Below are positions 45,220-56,120 of a DNA stretch of 64,000 nucleotides, piece after piece. The notes below the pieces were generated by a model, which searched no databases, had not been told where the DNA came from, and worked only from the letters and a program-made list of their open reading frames with translations. Origin of the DNA: Hermatobates lingyangjiaoensis (lineage: Eukaryota; Arthropoda; Insecta; Hemiptera; Hermatobatidae); contig JAPFBL010000003.1 in the NCBI GenBank assembly GCA_026182355.1, positions 1,612,001 through 1,676,000 on the forward strand, in the 5' to 3' direction. Both the position numbers and the translations under genes were made by a program. The first letter of the stretch is position 1. Every line of letters starts with the position of its first letter.

Positions 45220-48038
45220 AGATTTATCGTAGATAATAGATTCTTAACTCAAAATCTACATTTCTTGCTTACTATTATTGATATAAAAAGAAATCTTTTT
45301 TTTAATGAAATAATGTTAGTTACTTAAATTTTTTCAGGACTCATTTGCCTTGCATGCACCTTACATTACACTAAGCGCGGTCGGGTATTAATATCCTATT
45401 CGTTTTCCTTTCCACTTGTTAGAAGGAAATACTTTTTTTCTTTTCTAATCCTGTTTTTCATCATTGCTTTAGGTTACTGAGAGTCTTACAGCAGTTAGTA
45501 TTTTCTTTGTATAAATCACAATACACATTAAGTCCTAAATAATAACAATAAGACTATAATACATTAAAATCTAAGAATAATGCAAAAAAATACTATCGAC
45601 ATTAGTAAATATGCCAATTAAGAGAAATATAATCCTGTTTTAGAGAGATTAGGTAAAAGGGAAGAATGAATGTAAGGAACAAGGGTGTTAATGGCATTGT
45701 CAGGCTGACTTTGGATAAATACTTTGTCTCTTAAATATCATTAGGCCAGAGTTCTCATCAGTCTGACTAATACCGCTTCATCTATCACTAAACTTTCATG
45801 CCATAGTCTACCCTTTGTACTAATTCAATTCTTAACAATTTTGTATGTTTCACTTCTTTTTAGTTCTCATCAGTGTTCTGTTATTTTTACAGTTCTTCTG
45901 TAATCTTTGACACTTATGAGTAAACTATACTTGTAATTCTGTCAGTAAAACTACTTTTAAACAACTCAAGTAAGAATGATTTAAAATATTTTCATTTATC
46001 ATGAGATCTATAAAGTTATTTGACTACCTAATTCAGACCAACAGAATAAGCAGTTGGTATCCATGAGCTCTGAATAAACGGTTTTGTTGCAAACTGTCCA
46101 CATTAAGAGGCTTCAAACTTTCTTATACACCACCGTCATTTGTATATATTTGTATAATAAAAACTATTCTATCGCGTTTCTGATAAACTAAAATTTAAAG
46201 GAAGGAAATAGAAAAACAAAATTTATTCAAAGATGACTTATGTTTAGCTTTTGTCTTTTAAAACTAGCTAATTGAACGAGATTTCGTCCTTAAACTCAGA
46301 GACTTGTACTCGGGAATTATTTGCAATATTATGAATACCTGAAATGGTATAAATGTATAAATTATAGGTTTTCCCTTTAATAGAGATATATAATTTGCTT
46401 GTTCCCCAGTTTGTTAACAATAATAAATCCAGTTTTTAAAAGTTTTTAAAAAAAAATTAATATAATAATTTTTAACAGACTTGTTGAAATTAATATTAAA
46501 TATAGCATCACAACTTCTATCACTTTCAACTTTTAGCTGTAACTTCATTTTTTTGTTAAAACTGAAGATCACAAATTCTTTATTTTACATGTTAGAGATG
46601 GAAAATAAATTTTATGTAGTTTTATGTTGTTCGTTGTCGTTGGTTCCGTAATTGTGGAATATTGTAATGTCCCTACTGTAAAAAGCACATGAATAAAGAA
46701 AAATCTAAATAAATCAAAGGATTGCTTTGCTGAGTGGAGAAACGTTACTGAAATGTCACCACGAATATTTAGAAGTAAAGACTATGACCGCATCTAGGCC
46801 GCCTCAGTTCTACAAGGTAGGTGAGACTGCATACTCGTAGTAAGGCAGCCCAAGGAAAGCTCTAAAGAGACCGAAACCTCCATCCGTTTTGACGCCATTA
46901 ATCCTACTACTATATTATATCCTGTGTACATTTTACTTAAAATTTAGCTGAAACTAATTAGTGGTTACATGCGCCTGGATGCAGCAATAATAATCAATTT
47001 GTTGGGTTAATATAAGAATATATGTATTTCATTCGAATGTACATTCGGAACATATAACCGATAAAGCTATCTATATTAAAACAAAAAAATCCTTGAAATT
47101 TAAAAGTGTTCTCTACTGTTTTGTATTGATATAAAATCATTAAGTACTTAAATAATTTTCGAATTTAATTTTTAATTTTAATTGAGAGAGCACGGAGCAT
47201 GTTTTCTTGAACTTAAACTGAATAGGGTGTTTTATCCTAAGGTTTGAAAAGAACATATGACTGTAGTTTGAACACTCCTTTTATGGACGGTGTTTTAAAT
47301 ACCAAGACAAAAGTTTCTGAGAAATACGAAGATCTGTAAGAAGTACTTTAGGACTATGCAGAACTACTTTTTTCAAATCAGCTACCAATAATATATGGTT
47401 AGTTGTCATAGTTTTTTTTAAAATCGCATTAATTTATTAAATACAATTTTATTTACTTCGCTCCTAGAATCAATCTATTATAGTTAATATAACTCAAATA
47501 TATGCTTGTAGAGTTATAAAAGGTGAATTATCAAAATAAAAAACTGCTTACGGGCTTAAGTCACGCGTTGGTCCTTCACTTTATTTAAACATAACACAAA
47601 CACATGATTTGCAGTTTAACCTCAAAACTCACAAAGCAAAGTTTGGAGTCCCGTTGGAAAGGACATTTATCTTGAGAGGAAGACAATAGGGAGACATAAT
47701 AAACTACATGGGTTAAGGAAATTGAACCAGGCCTACCAGGGCTTGTGTAGTATATGACATCCTCGTCTATTGAAGTCCCCAAGATTAATGCCAGTGATTG
47801 GACCAAACACTCAGCATTCTCTATAAAGTTATCCAATACGAAACCAGTCTCATTAACTCCAACACTGTTAATGACTTCTTAATTTATTTATCATATAAAC
47901 ATTGACTTGATTAACTAAGCTCACTTAATATTTCAAATTAAGTAAATATAACATCATAAAGAAACCCCTTTTGATATTTTTGTGAATACTTATGTTACTG
48001 AGATCACCAGAACGGATTCCTAATATTTTTGGAATTTT

Positions 48039-48040
<2 letters not shown>
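45220..48040. other. AT-rich stretch without recognised gene
   Basis: No coding or repeat signature recognised. A small GC-richer patch lies at 46780-46900. Confidence 0.45.

Positions 48041-48042
<2 letters not shown>

Positions 48043-48070
<28 letters not shown>
48043..48070. repeat. (TA)n microsatellite
   Basis: Left border of the long family B palindrome. Confidence 0.9.
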
Positions 48071-48075
<5 letters not shown>

Positions 48076-48117
48076 AAATAAGCAGTGACACCTAAACAGA
48101 AACACAACAAAGACTCA

Positions 48118-48161
48118 CTTTTCAATATTTCGACCGTAATGGCGGTCGTCCTCAGGAGAAG
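48118..48161 (-). ncRNA. Hammerhead-like motif, family B
   Basis: Minus strand: helix I CTTCTC/GAAAAG with one mismatch, CTGAGGA, C, perfect helix II GACCG/CGGTC, GAA, ATAT, T17. Core complete. Confidence 0.62.
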
Positions 48162-48761
48162 AAGTGAATTGACGGAGGGACGACAGTCAACTAAAGGACT
48201 CACTGGGTGAGGGCTAAAGCAGTGCTGCCGCAAAGGAGACAAATAAAAAAGGAACTAGGAAGTCGAGAGCAAAAATAAAAAAAAAAATGTTTTTGAAGGT
48301 AGAAAAAGGTTAAGAAAAGAAAAAATAAAGAAAAAATATATAGAACAATTAAAAAAAATATATAAATAAAAATATTTAAAAAAAATATAAAAAATATAAA
48401 AAAATAAATAAATAAAAAACTAACGATTTAAATTCAAGCCAGGTTTCGAGCGTGCCCACATTTGGCTCCTGGGGGCACGCTCGAAACCTGGCTTGAATTT
48501 AAATCGTTAGTTTTTTATTTATTTACTTTTTTATATTTTTTTTAAATATTTTTATTTATTAATTTTTTTTTTAATTGTTCTATATATTTTTTTTTTATTT
48601 TTTCTTTTCTTAACCTTTTTCTACCTTCAAAAACATTTTTTTTTTTATTTTTGCTCTCGACTTCCTAGTTCCTTTTTTATTTGTCTCCTTTGCGGCAGCA
48701 CTGCTTTAGCCCTCACCCAGTGAATCCTTTAGTTGACTGTCGTCCCTCCGTCAATTCACTT

Positions 48762-48805
48762 CTTCTCCTGAGGACGACCGCCATTACGGTCGAAATATTG
48801 AAAAG
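48762..48805 (+). ncRNA. Hammerhead-like motif, family B
   Basis: CTTCTC 48762-48767 with GAAAAG 48800-48805; CTGAGGA 48768-48774; helix II 48776-48780 with 48787-48791; GAA 48792-48794; ATAT 48795-48798; T17 at 48799. Confidence 0.62.
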
Positions 48806-48858
48806 TGAGTCTTTGTTGTGTTTCTGTTTATGTGTCACTGCTTATTTTATTGTTATTT

Positions 48859-48876
48859 GTCCTGCCGGACCGTTTT
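48859..48876 (+). other. Shared PLE 3'-terminal hairpin (GTCC..GGACCGTTT)
   Basis: GTCC-TGCC-GGAC followed by CGTTTTT, close to the TA border. The same hairpin, with different loops, closes families E (23235-23250 and 31555-31571 on the minus strand), H (35830-35847) and in weaker form F (49008-49022). A shared terminal structure in otherwise unrelated tails suggests recognition by the reverse transcriptase; that role is inferred. Confidence 0.5.
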
Positions 48877-48888
48877 TCGTTTATCATG

Positions 48889-48910
48889 GTATATATATAT
48901 ATATATATAT
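48889..48910. repeat. (TA)n microsatellite
   Basis: Border between the family B palindrome and a minimal family A dimer. Confidence 0.9.
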
Positions 48911-48960
48911 GATCAAACCACAATATAAAATGGGAAAATCAGAGTATTTATGTAAAACCT
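48911..48960. mobile_element. Family A PLE tail, minimal inverted dimer
   Basis: Left part (gatcaaaccacaat..gggaaaa) is the short 3' end in minus orientation. Right part (tatttatgtaaaaccttt) is only the last 18 bases of the long 3' end in plus orientation. TA tracts lie on both sides. Both halves were truncated after a few dozen bases or fewer. Confidence 0.6.
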
Positions 48961-49079
48961 TTATATATATATATATATATATTAGTCCACTTAAAATTTG
49001 AAAAAACGATCCAAACTGGACGCAAATCAGTTCACAAACGAAGAAAAGCAACACACAGAGAAAGAGACACACTTACAAA

Positions 49080-49110
49080 CTCAAATTTTCGGATGATCCG
49101 TCTTCAGGAG
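49080..49110 (-). ncRNA. Hammerhead-like motif, family F
   Basis: Minus strand: helix I CTC/GAG, CTGAAGA, C, helix II GGA/TCC, GAA, AATT, T17. Compact but complete core. Confidence 0.58.
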
Positions 49111-49212
49111 AAAAGAGAGAATGGGCGAGCAAGCACGCCGGAAACACAACGGCAGGAAAGGAGTTTCCTGCCGTTGTGTTTCCGGCGTGCTTGCTCGCCC
49201 ATTCTCTCTTTT

Positions 49213-49243
49213 CTCCTGAAGACGGATCATCCGAAAATTTGAG
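49213..49243 (+). ncRNA. Hammerhead-like motif, family F
   Basis: CTC 49213-49215 with GAG 49241-49243; CTGAAGA 49216-49222; GGA 49224-49226 with TCC 49230-49232; GAA 49233-49235; AATT; T17 at 49240. Confidence 0.58.
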
Positions 49244-49317
49244 TTTGTAAGTGTGTCTCTTTCTCTGTGTGTTGCTTTTCTTCGTTTGTGAACTGATATA
49301 TATATATATTAGTATAT

Positions 49318-49463
49318 TTAGGAAGCAGCCATTCATTTAAGCAGGTTTGATTAAATATTAGGCCATATTTAAAATTAATTAGTTCCCTCGTGTACTTTTT
49401 AAGGGCCTGGAATAATCTTCTTGCGTCTTGGTTTAAATTACAGAACATTTCCAATGGTTCCAT
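49318..49463 (-). pseudogene. Penelope-like element ORF, N-terminal fragment
   Basis: From an ATG at 49463: MEPLEMFCNLNQDARRLFQA, LKKYTRELINFKYGLIFN, QTCLNEWLLPKYTNI, then (TA)n. The frame stays open upstream to 49634, through the HHR at 49523-49570 and a serine/valine-rich leader, so an upstream start is also possible. The best preserved of the N-terminal fragments. No RT domain follows because the copy ends at the TA tract. Confidence 0.68.
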
Positions 49464-49522
49464 TTTCTTAAAATCTTCTATTTCCACTACTACTACTATA
49501 CTATTACTACTACTAATATCAC

Positions 49523-49570
49523 TACTATTGACAAGTTTCGACTGATCGTCAGTCATCTTCTGGATAATTA
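49523..49570 (-). ncRNA. Hammerhead-like motif in PLE leader
   Basis: Minus strand: CAGAAGA (U4 to A), T, perfect helix II GACTG/CAGTC, GAA, stem III AC/GT around TT, C17; helix I pairs weakly after an initial mismatch. It lies about 60 bases upstream of the PLE ATG at 49463. Confidence 0.5.
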
Positions 49571-49816
49571 GGCTCTTTGCTATATATATACCCTGCAGGT
49601 ATCGGCAGCTGGACTCAACTGGCTCAACCCTCACCGATCAGAAAAACAACTTTAATCCTTTCAACTAAGATTTTTGACAAAACTACTCAATTTAACAAAC
49701 CATTTTTGAATATGTAAGATTGTTTGTGTCTCTCTGAGCGATCATAAAAAAAATTTAACTTTCCAGGAATCACGATGTTTGACAAATTTTAATTTAAGTA
49801 CTTATAGGTAGAGCCC

Positions 49817-50745
49817 CTCACTTGGGACCGTCTGGATATGTCATGAATGAACCCTCGAGTTAAGTGTGCCAATAACTGTATTGAATTGCTTACTTTTATT
49901 AAAGGAGTTATAAAAGCACCAAAAAATTCCACCTCTAGTGGGGCGATGCAGCCCTACCACAGGCTGCATCGGCTTTATTTCCACAGGTTCATTTCCACAG
50001 GGGCGACAAAGGCCTCTGAGCTTACCTGCAGCTGAGCAGGTTCAGTAAGTCCTTTGGTCCAGAGTTTAATCCGAAACTCATAAAAGAAGTCGGTACTACG
50101 GGAGGCGGGGGCCCCTGGAGGGTTTACTCTCCATCCCGCCTCAGAGGTCGGAATCGTAGAAGCTGTTGGTTCTCACCCAAGTTGGGTATACCCTTGTTGT
50201 TGCTGTAAGAGAAGCAGTAACTGGGGAGCTAGAGACCCCAAACCCCTTCCAGTGGGAACGGGCCATGAACTTAGCTGAATGGACTGGACAACTGGTACTT
50301 GCTTTATAGACGCTTTGGCATTTGACGGGATCTCAGAGTGGGGACGATTAGATACCACCCCTCTCTTGAGTCCTTTATTTTACGAATAGAGAGACCTTGA
50401 AGGCTCTATAGCACTTATTGACACGAACCAGGTGGCGTTTAGCCAACGAGAGATTTGTAATCTCTCTATGAGTCGTTCTCTATAGTACTAAAGAATCCCC
50501 ATAATGAGGCCCTGATGGGTCAAATTAACTATTATTGTAAGCCCAGGTCCCGGGGTAACGGGCATTGCCCTCTTCGGAGGGGGACGACCAAATTTTCATG
50601 AATCCTATGGTAGTTCTGTAAGGTGGTAGGTAAGCCTACTTTGTCAGTCAGGTAGCAACATTATAATTCACTACACATCGGAAAGTATTAATGACTAACT
50701 AGCTAAAGACGTAGTTAAGTTGGATAGTAGTTGAACATTCATTGT
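49817..50745 (+). repeat. Dispersed repeat interrupted by a 730-bp insertion
   Basis: 49817-49928 plus 50659-50745 together match 52250-52450 without the interruption. Shared blocks include gtctgga(t/c)atgtcat, ttaagtg(t/c)gccaat, attgaatt(g/a)cttact and (a/t)ta(a/g)ctaaagacgta. The uninterrupted copy serves as an empty-site reference. Confidence 0.72.
49929..50658. mobile_element. Unclassified GC-rich insertion
   Basis: GC-rich sequence (about tccacctctagtgg to cagtcaggtagcaac) present in one of two paralogous copies. It holds a hairpin GATGCAGCC/GGCTGCATC (about 49946-49970). No inverted repeats, poly-A tail, LTR or protein domain is evident; a 61-codon minus frame at 50173-50358 has no recognised motif. 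A LINE 5' region or SINE-like element is possible. Confidence 0.5.
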
Positions 50746-50759
50746 AAAAACGGGTGTTA

Positions 50760-52240
50760 TTTTAATTCAGATTTTGATGTATCTATATTTAAATATATAT
50801 TAAATATTGCCTTATTATTAATATAAGGTAATAAAAATATTCCACTAGAAATGATAATTATAGCGAACCACCGTTGTCTCTTGTCAAAGTTTGCTATAAC
50901 AAGATTACAACTTCATTAAAATTATTTCTGCATTGAAAAGTGTCAAGTAATTAACTGCTTGTTGATGAGTTTGATAATAAGTTAACCAGCATGTTTGACA
51001 TAGTTTTCTCCATTGCACATAGTTTGAATTTCCTAATAAAGGGTTCTCTGAATAAAGAGAACTATTAACTTCCATCTCCAGTCACTTTAACTGAGGTATG
51101 AGATTGAATTCATTTTTCTTATAATTGATTTGATTAGAGGAAATTATTATGTTGATTAGAAATTTGTGTGTTAATATATTTACTTATAATGAAATTAAGT
51201 CCAAACTGGTTAGAGATTTAATATCTTCAAGAATGTAATTAGTGAAAATTTTATACTATATCCAATGACACTTTGAGTTCTTTCAGCAGCTTCAGAAATT
51301 TCTAATTATATAAACAGATCTTTGAGTTATGAGCATATATATACATATATACATATATATTTTATATGCATATATACAAATGAATAACAGGACTGAAAGT
51401 TAAAGTTGTAATTAGAGATCACATCACATTCTTCCTGGTTAGTTCGTTTTATGGTTGGCTCTAAAAATATCCCGTCCATTTTTGACTTTTTTGATCACAA
51501 TTGATTTTTCATTTTCTCTGTTTAATTGCACAAAATTCTTCCACGGTTCGTTTTTTGAAATCATATAAATCTGCATGAATAAGTTTTAAGTGGAATTTAT
51601 AAGTATGTATTCAATGAAACTAATAGGATTCCCAGTAGATTTCAGTTTTTATAAACCAGAATAAGAAAAATTAAATTTAAAAATTATATGAGGTAGATAG
51701 AGTTTGTAATACAAAGAAAAATGAAAATAAATAAAAGAAAAGCATGTTCTAAGTTAATTTGTATTCAGTTGGGGAGTATTTTTCGGTTAGATAAATGTGT
51801 AATATGTTGGTTGTCTGTTAAATTAAGTTAGGAGAGTTAGGGTTTAACTCGGCACAAGACTGCTCGAGTTGGGCTCATTACTCCGCATACACCTCTGCCT
51901 CCCTTGTGTCTGATAGCCCTATTTCACTAACCATACACCTTCATTTGTCATTTAACCGGAAATACCTCGTATTGTCTCTGACAATCGCAACTAGTTTGTG
52001 TGCGAATCTATTATCAACCCCTTGTCAATGTAGGCCTTACATGTCGTTACAATCAATTATGTCGTTAATATACAGCAACATAATTGATCATTATCGTTTA
52101 TTACTTCATTAGTGTAATCTAAGAATGTACCATAATTCAATTTCTGTGTCAAAAAATTTCTATAAAATTACTCAATTTCAATAAAAAGCTACCACATAAT
52201 GTAAGTTATTAAGCTAATTAATTATGACCAGGTTATATCA
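50760..52240. other. Stretch without recognised gene
   Basis: AT-rich with a small GC-richer patch near 51840-52030. The 68-codon frame at 51906-52112 shows no family. Confidence 0.45.
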
Positions 52241-52249
52241 CACATTTGC

Positions 52250-52450
52250 TCTTTCACTTGCTGGCGTCTGGACATGTCATAAAATGAGTCCACTGGTTAA
52301 GTGCGCCAATATCTTTATTGAATTACTTACTATTATAAACAGAGTTATAAGAGTACCAAAAATATTGTTCACAACGTATCAGAAAGTATGAACAACTAAT
52401 TAGCTAAAGACGTAACCAAGTTTCAAAGGAGTTGAATAGACTATTGTTTC
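52250..52450 (+). repeat. Uninterrupted copy of the 49.8-kb repeat
   Basis: Empty-site partner of 49817-50745. No LTR-like terminal TG/CA was found, so the pair is not called as LTRs. Confidence 0.7.
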
Positions 52451-52758
52451 ATCCCTATACATAATCAAAAAACAGAGAGGAAGGGGAAGGAAGAAAGTCA
52501 TTTAAAGTAAAATTTGTAATTTATAACAAAAAGAGTTTTAAATAAAAAATAAAACATAGCTAATGAGTAAATCATAATATCTATGGACACAATTCAACAT
52601 TAAAGAACATATTTATCTATTTGGAAAAATATATAGAGATATTCTATCCACTCCAATCAAATAACAACGTTTTCTATCCATGTTTCCTGTACAAGAAATC
52701 ACCTTCACGAGTTGATGACCTAACTTGTGAATGAAGCTTGTTAGACATTCAGAAACGG

Positions 52759-52934
52759 GCTTCTTATGAACGTAATCATAATAAGAAATGACTGGTACCG
52801 ATCAACGAAAGAGCTTGTACAGCAACAGTAATTTTTCTCTTATTCTGCTTCTTATGAACTTAATCATAATAAGAAATGACTGGTACCGATCAACGAAAGA
52901 GCTTGTACAGCAACAGTAATTTTTCTCTTATTCT
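52759..52934. repeat. 88-bp tandem duplication
   Basis: 52759-52846 and 52847-52934 are identical except for one G/T difference in the gaac(g/t)taatc stretch, which implies a recent event or an assembly duplication. Confidence 0.92.
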
Positions 52935-53179
52935 AAGTTTTTTTTTTGTCGTAGGATGTAGAAAAATCTGTTCAGCAGATCCCTTAGCAAAACATCTTAC
53001 TTAGGGTATGTGGGGTTGGGGGTTCCGACCCACTAAAAAACCACATTATTCTAAGTTCAGTTTTTAGTTTTTATAACATTACACTCTTTTACTAGAATTG
53101 AATTTTCTTTACATTTTTCTAGTAATATTTACGTTAGGTAAAAAAGTAACCATTTTTACGCAATTTCAATTGCGGTAAA

Positions 53180-54080
53180 GTGCAATAAAGCTATAAAAGC
53201 TGATTGTTTATCCTAGACTAACGGATCATCTTCTATACTCGTCGATTTGATTGATATTTTTTCCATTGTTTACATTGACTAAGAAATTTTTTCAGTGAAT
53301 CCACTGAAATAAAATTCACGTTTATAATGGAAAAATTTAAATAATTTATTGACTTATATGAGATATCAGAGGAATAATATTTTACATGTAAAATATCATC
53401 GCTAATAAACAAAAATATTTGTTTCTTTCAATGGGATGATGGATTTGTCTCACAAAATGCTCTACTCAGTCTATACTTTGTACCCTTGAACAAAAGCTAA
53501 TATCAGATAAAATTTTTTTTTTTTTTATCTTGACTTGACTGTTTCCTCAAGAAAGGTACTTACGTTTCTTGACAAATAACCTTTTTTTCATTATTCTAGT
53601 CTATTAGTTCATATTTATTATTTTCAAAAATTAGAAGCTTCCATGTATAAAAGTTTTAAATCTTACTGAATAGTGGGTTTTGACTTTGATTTAAGCATGA
53701 AAAACTGCTTAGTTACTACTATACTCTTTCTGAATCAATATTCACAGTAAAAAAGTACAGGTCACAGGAAAAAGATAATACTTGCTCAGAGGGAATTGGT
53801 ATGCATATATGTTTTTTGACAAATGGAATGAAAAGTGATTTTTATTGAATACTAGGAAGCCATAAAATTCACAGTGCAATAATTCTATAAAAGACCAAAA
53901 ATATAAAACATATTTTAAAATTGAAAACATTCTTTGAAGTATAATAAATGTAATTATCCTACATCTTAAATCGAAAATTATACTAAAACAACATTTTATT
54001 CTTACATGTTTCTGAAATTTTTCAGCTAAAATAGGAACATTATAAGTTTTATATAGGGAAATTTGTCTTAAATATTCAAT
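53180..54080. repeat. Long diverged duplication, copy 2
   Basis: Partner of 29290-30250 in the same orientation; see that entry. A (T)n run at about 53515-53526 is an added indel. Confidence 0.7.
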
Positions 54081-54089
54081 AATGAAGGG

Positions 54090-55480
54090 TGTCAGGTAAA
54101 CTATGCAGGAGATCCACTGGCTATTGCAACAAAAGCCATGTTCCCCTATAACATGTTATTTCGTTAAATGAAATTTACATTAGGTTTTCAAAGATGTTAT
54201 TACTGCTGTAGGAATTCTAAATATATTATATGTATCAGTGGTGCGATATTCAAAAATAGGCATATATATTGACAAGTGTCAAATCACTGTCTGTACTACC
54301 TCCAAGAATGAAATACTCATATACATCTCCTATTTAGACATTCATATTACAGCTAAATGGAATATTATATACTCAAGAAGTATGATGTTATGTTTACTTA
54401 TAGTAAAGTTTAGTGTAGACCACTCCAGATTATTAAATATTCTTATATTGCGCTTTTACTAAAGTAATATATAGTTATTTGCGTTTGTCATTATAATTTT
54501 AATATTATCATTGTACCTATCATATTCTCTCTATAAAAGAGTAAGTAATGATGTTTTAGTTACTGCAGTCATTATTAGAAAAAAATACAAAAATGGCCAC
54601 TGAGAAAAGAAGTATCTGGTACATGACATCAAAATAAATTGTAACTCAGGAAAACATATTGACATAAGTAAGGCATCCCGTAAATACTCTTAAGTGTTAT
54701 GGGTATTAAAATTTGTTTTGATGTATTTATAAAGAAAATAATAATAAATTATTAGTATATTTATCATAAGAATTCGTTAGATTTAAAAAATTTAAGAGGA
54801 AGTTTCTTTGAATGAAAAATGAATTCATCGAAGAACATGAGAAAGAAAATAGCATATGAGGAATCTAGTCAAAACGAATTGATTTTAACAGGGTATTCTG
54901 AAACCCAAGACGAACTCCCATGATAACAGTTATAATGGCAGTAATTAAATTGTATATATCAGGCGTTTATGAAGAACCATATTTAGAAGTTACCATTTAA
55001 CTTCACCTCACAGATGTAATTTAATTTAAGTTTTAGAAATTTAAGCAGCTATTACATTTTTATGACAGCTAAAGGAATGAAAAAAATTAAAAGTGTTTTA
55101 TTTTATGAATATTTTTAAACAATAATATCAATATACTACCATTTAATAGCACTTCAAGTAGTTTTTGCCCGTTGTCGTTAAGTTTTATCACCACGATGTC
55201 CAAAGTAGCAGCCTCTAACAGGCTTTTAACAGAACAGATCCATAACTCGTTGAAATCGCTTTGGTTGGAACTGTTTCTACGGGCGATTCACTAACGATCT
55301 CTATCGTTTGCATACGAAATGCGTGGTCCCCTCCAGAATTTAACGACTTCCCTTGCTTTTTATTCCAGTTGAGGGTAGATTAAGATGAGATTGGCTCTTT
55401 GTACCAAACGAAAAGGTAAGCTTTACAAGTACAATTGGTGGTTAAACCTTTCTTATGTGCAGCCGTCCACCAACAGACGC
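54090..55480. other. Stretch without recognised gene
   Basis: AT-rich to about 55140, then a GC-richer island 55150-55480 with no recognised motif. Confidence 0.4.
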
Positions 55481-55490
55481 ATTTATTAGA

Positions 55491-55655
55491 TTAGATAATA
55501 GCAACAAACAACTCAATCGAGTGGCGGCCCGAGAGGATATAGCCGTTTTCATCGTATCTGTGGGCAAAGCATATATCAATCACACCTGACGTGTTTGCCT
55601 TGCCACGCTGCTTGCCCCAGTCAGCTATCTCTCTCCACCAGCCTCTCGTCACCAT
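55491..55655 (-). other. GC-rich 54-codon open frame, unassigned
   Basis: ATG at 55655, reading VTRGWWREIADWGKQR, GVIDICFAHRYDENGY and ILSGRHSIELF to a TAA at 55491. Composition is clearly more coding-like than the surroundings, but no family is recognised and no neighbouring exon is seen. It could be a repeat scrap, an exon or chance. Confidence 0.2.
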
Positions 55656-55904
55656 CTATATTCACCAGTAGCTTGTATTAACTTATACCACAATATCATT
55701 AACTCAAACCTAAACTTATTATATAAAACAAGCTAAAATCAAAACAAATCTGTACGTTAAATTTTTTTAAATAAAAAACTGCAAGCTAGAATAATATTAT
55801 TTCATTTCATTATAATTATCCAGTTCAATTTCTTTCGTTCACCAAATTTTTAGTTGATTTGTTAAAATCTGGTTAAAAACACAGTGTGTTTGTGTGTCTC
55901 TGTG

Positions 55905-56064
55905 TTTTTTTAAACATTATATATATATTTATGCATGTGAGAATAAATTTTCTGCCTACTTTTGTCTTAATCAGTTTTTTGGATTTCTTTTCCAAATCTC
56001 GTATTAGCCCTTTAAATTCTCTAGGAACTAGGTATATTAACTCACCATATGATCTTCTGCCCAT
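55905..56064 (-). pseudogene. Penelope-like element ORF, N-terminal fragment (left arm)
   Basis: Minus strand from 56064: MGRRSYGELIYLVPREFKGL, IRDLEKKSKKLIKTKVGRKF, LTC at the TA border (about 55917-55930). It mirrors the plus-strand fragment at 56365-56538 almost residue for residue. Confidence 0.65.
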
Positions 56065-56085
56065 TTTTTATCGTATTTATTATTA

Positions 56086-56120
56086 CTGACGTTTCGGTCT
56101 TCTTTGACCATATACAGGGT
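56086..56120 (-). ncRNA. Degenerate hammerhead-like motif in PLE leader
   Basis: Minus strand: CTGTATA in place of CTGANGA, T, perfect helix II GGTC/GACC, GAA, ACGT, C17. Confidence 0.45.

Larger units (their letters stand above)
48070..48856. mobile_element. Family B PLE tail, near-800-bp inverted dimer
   Basis: Arms 48070-48457 and 48473-48856 are near-perfect reverse complements around a 15-nt loop (48458-48472). The right side continues to a longer 3' end with hairpin GTCC-TGCC-GGACCG (48859-48872) before (TA)n at 48889. At the centre, the minus strand reads SQMWARSKPGLNLNR and a stop. This aligns with the last codons of the PLE endonuclease at 57.8 kb (AHIWLLNARLSRLNLKH, stop), so each half is the 3' end of a PLE from the final codons through the 3' UTR and HHR to the tail. 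The identical frames at both ends (MSPLRQHC) are artefacts. Confidence 0.85.
48984..49297. mobile_element. Family F PLE tail, inverted dimer in (TA)n
   Basis: Palindrome centred at 49161-49162 with near-identical arms of about 135 bp. The left arm continues to a longer 3' end with a GTCC-AGTTT-GGATCG hairpin (complement at 49008-49022). TA tracts border both sides (48962-48982 and 49298-49310). Confidence 0.82.

Noticed and set aside
48681..49001. 106-codon frame beginning MSPLRQHC, also present as a minus-strand twin at 47925-48242
   Set aside because: Both are translations of the two arms of the family B palindrome, which is a non-coding PLE tail.
49817..52450. LTR retrotransposon with the 49.8-kb and 52.3-kb repeats as LTRs
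   Set aside because: No TG/CA ends, primer-binding site, polypurine tract or gag-pol coding between them, and one copy is interrupted by an insertion.
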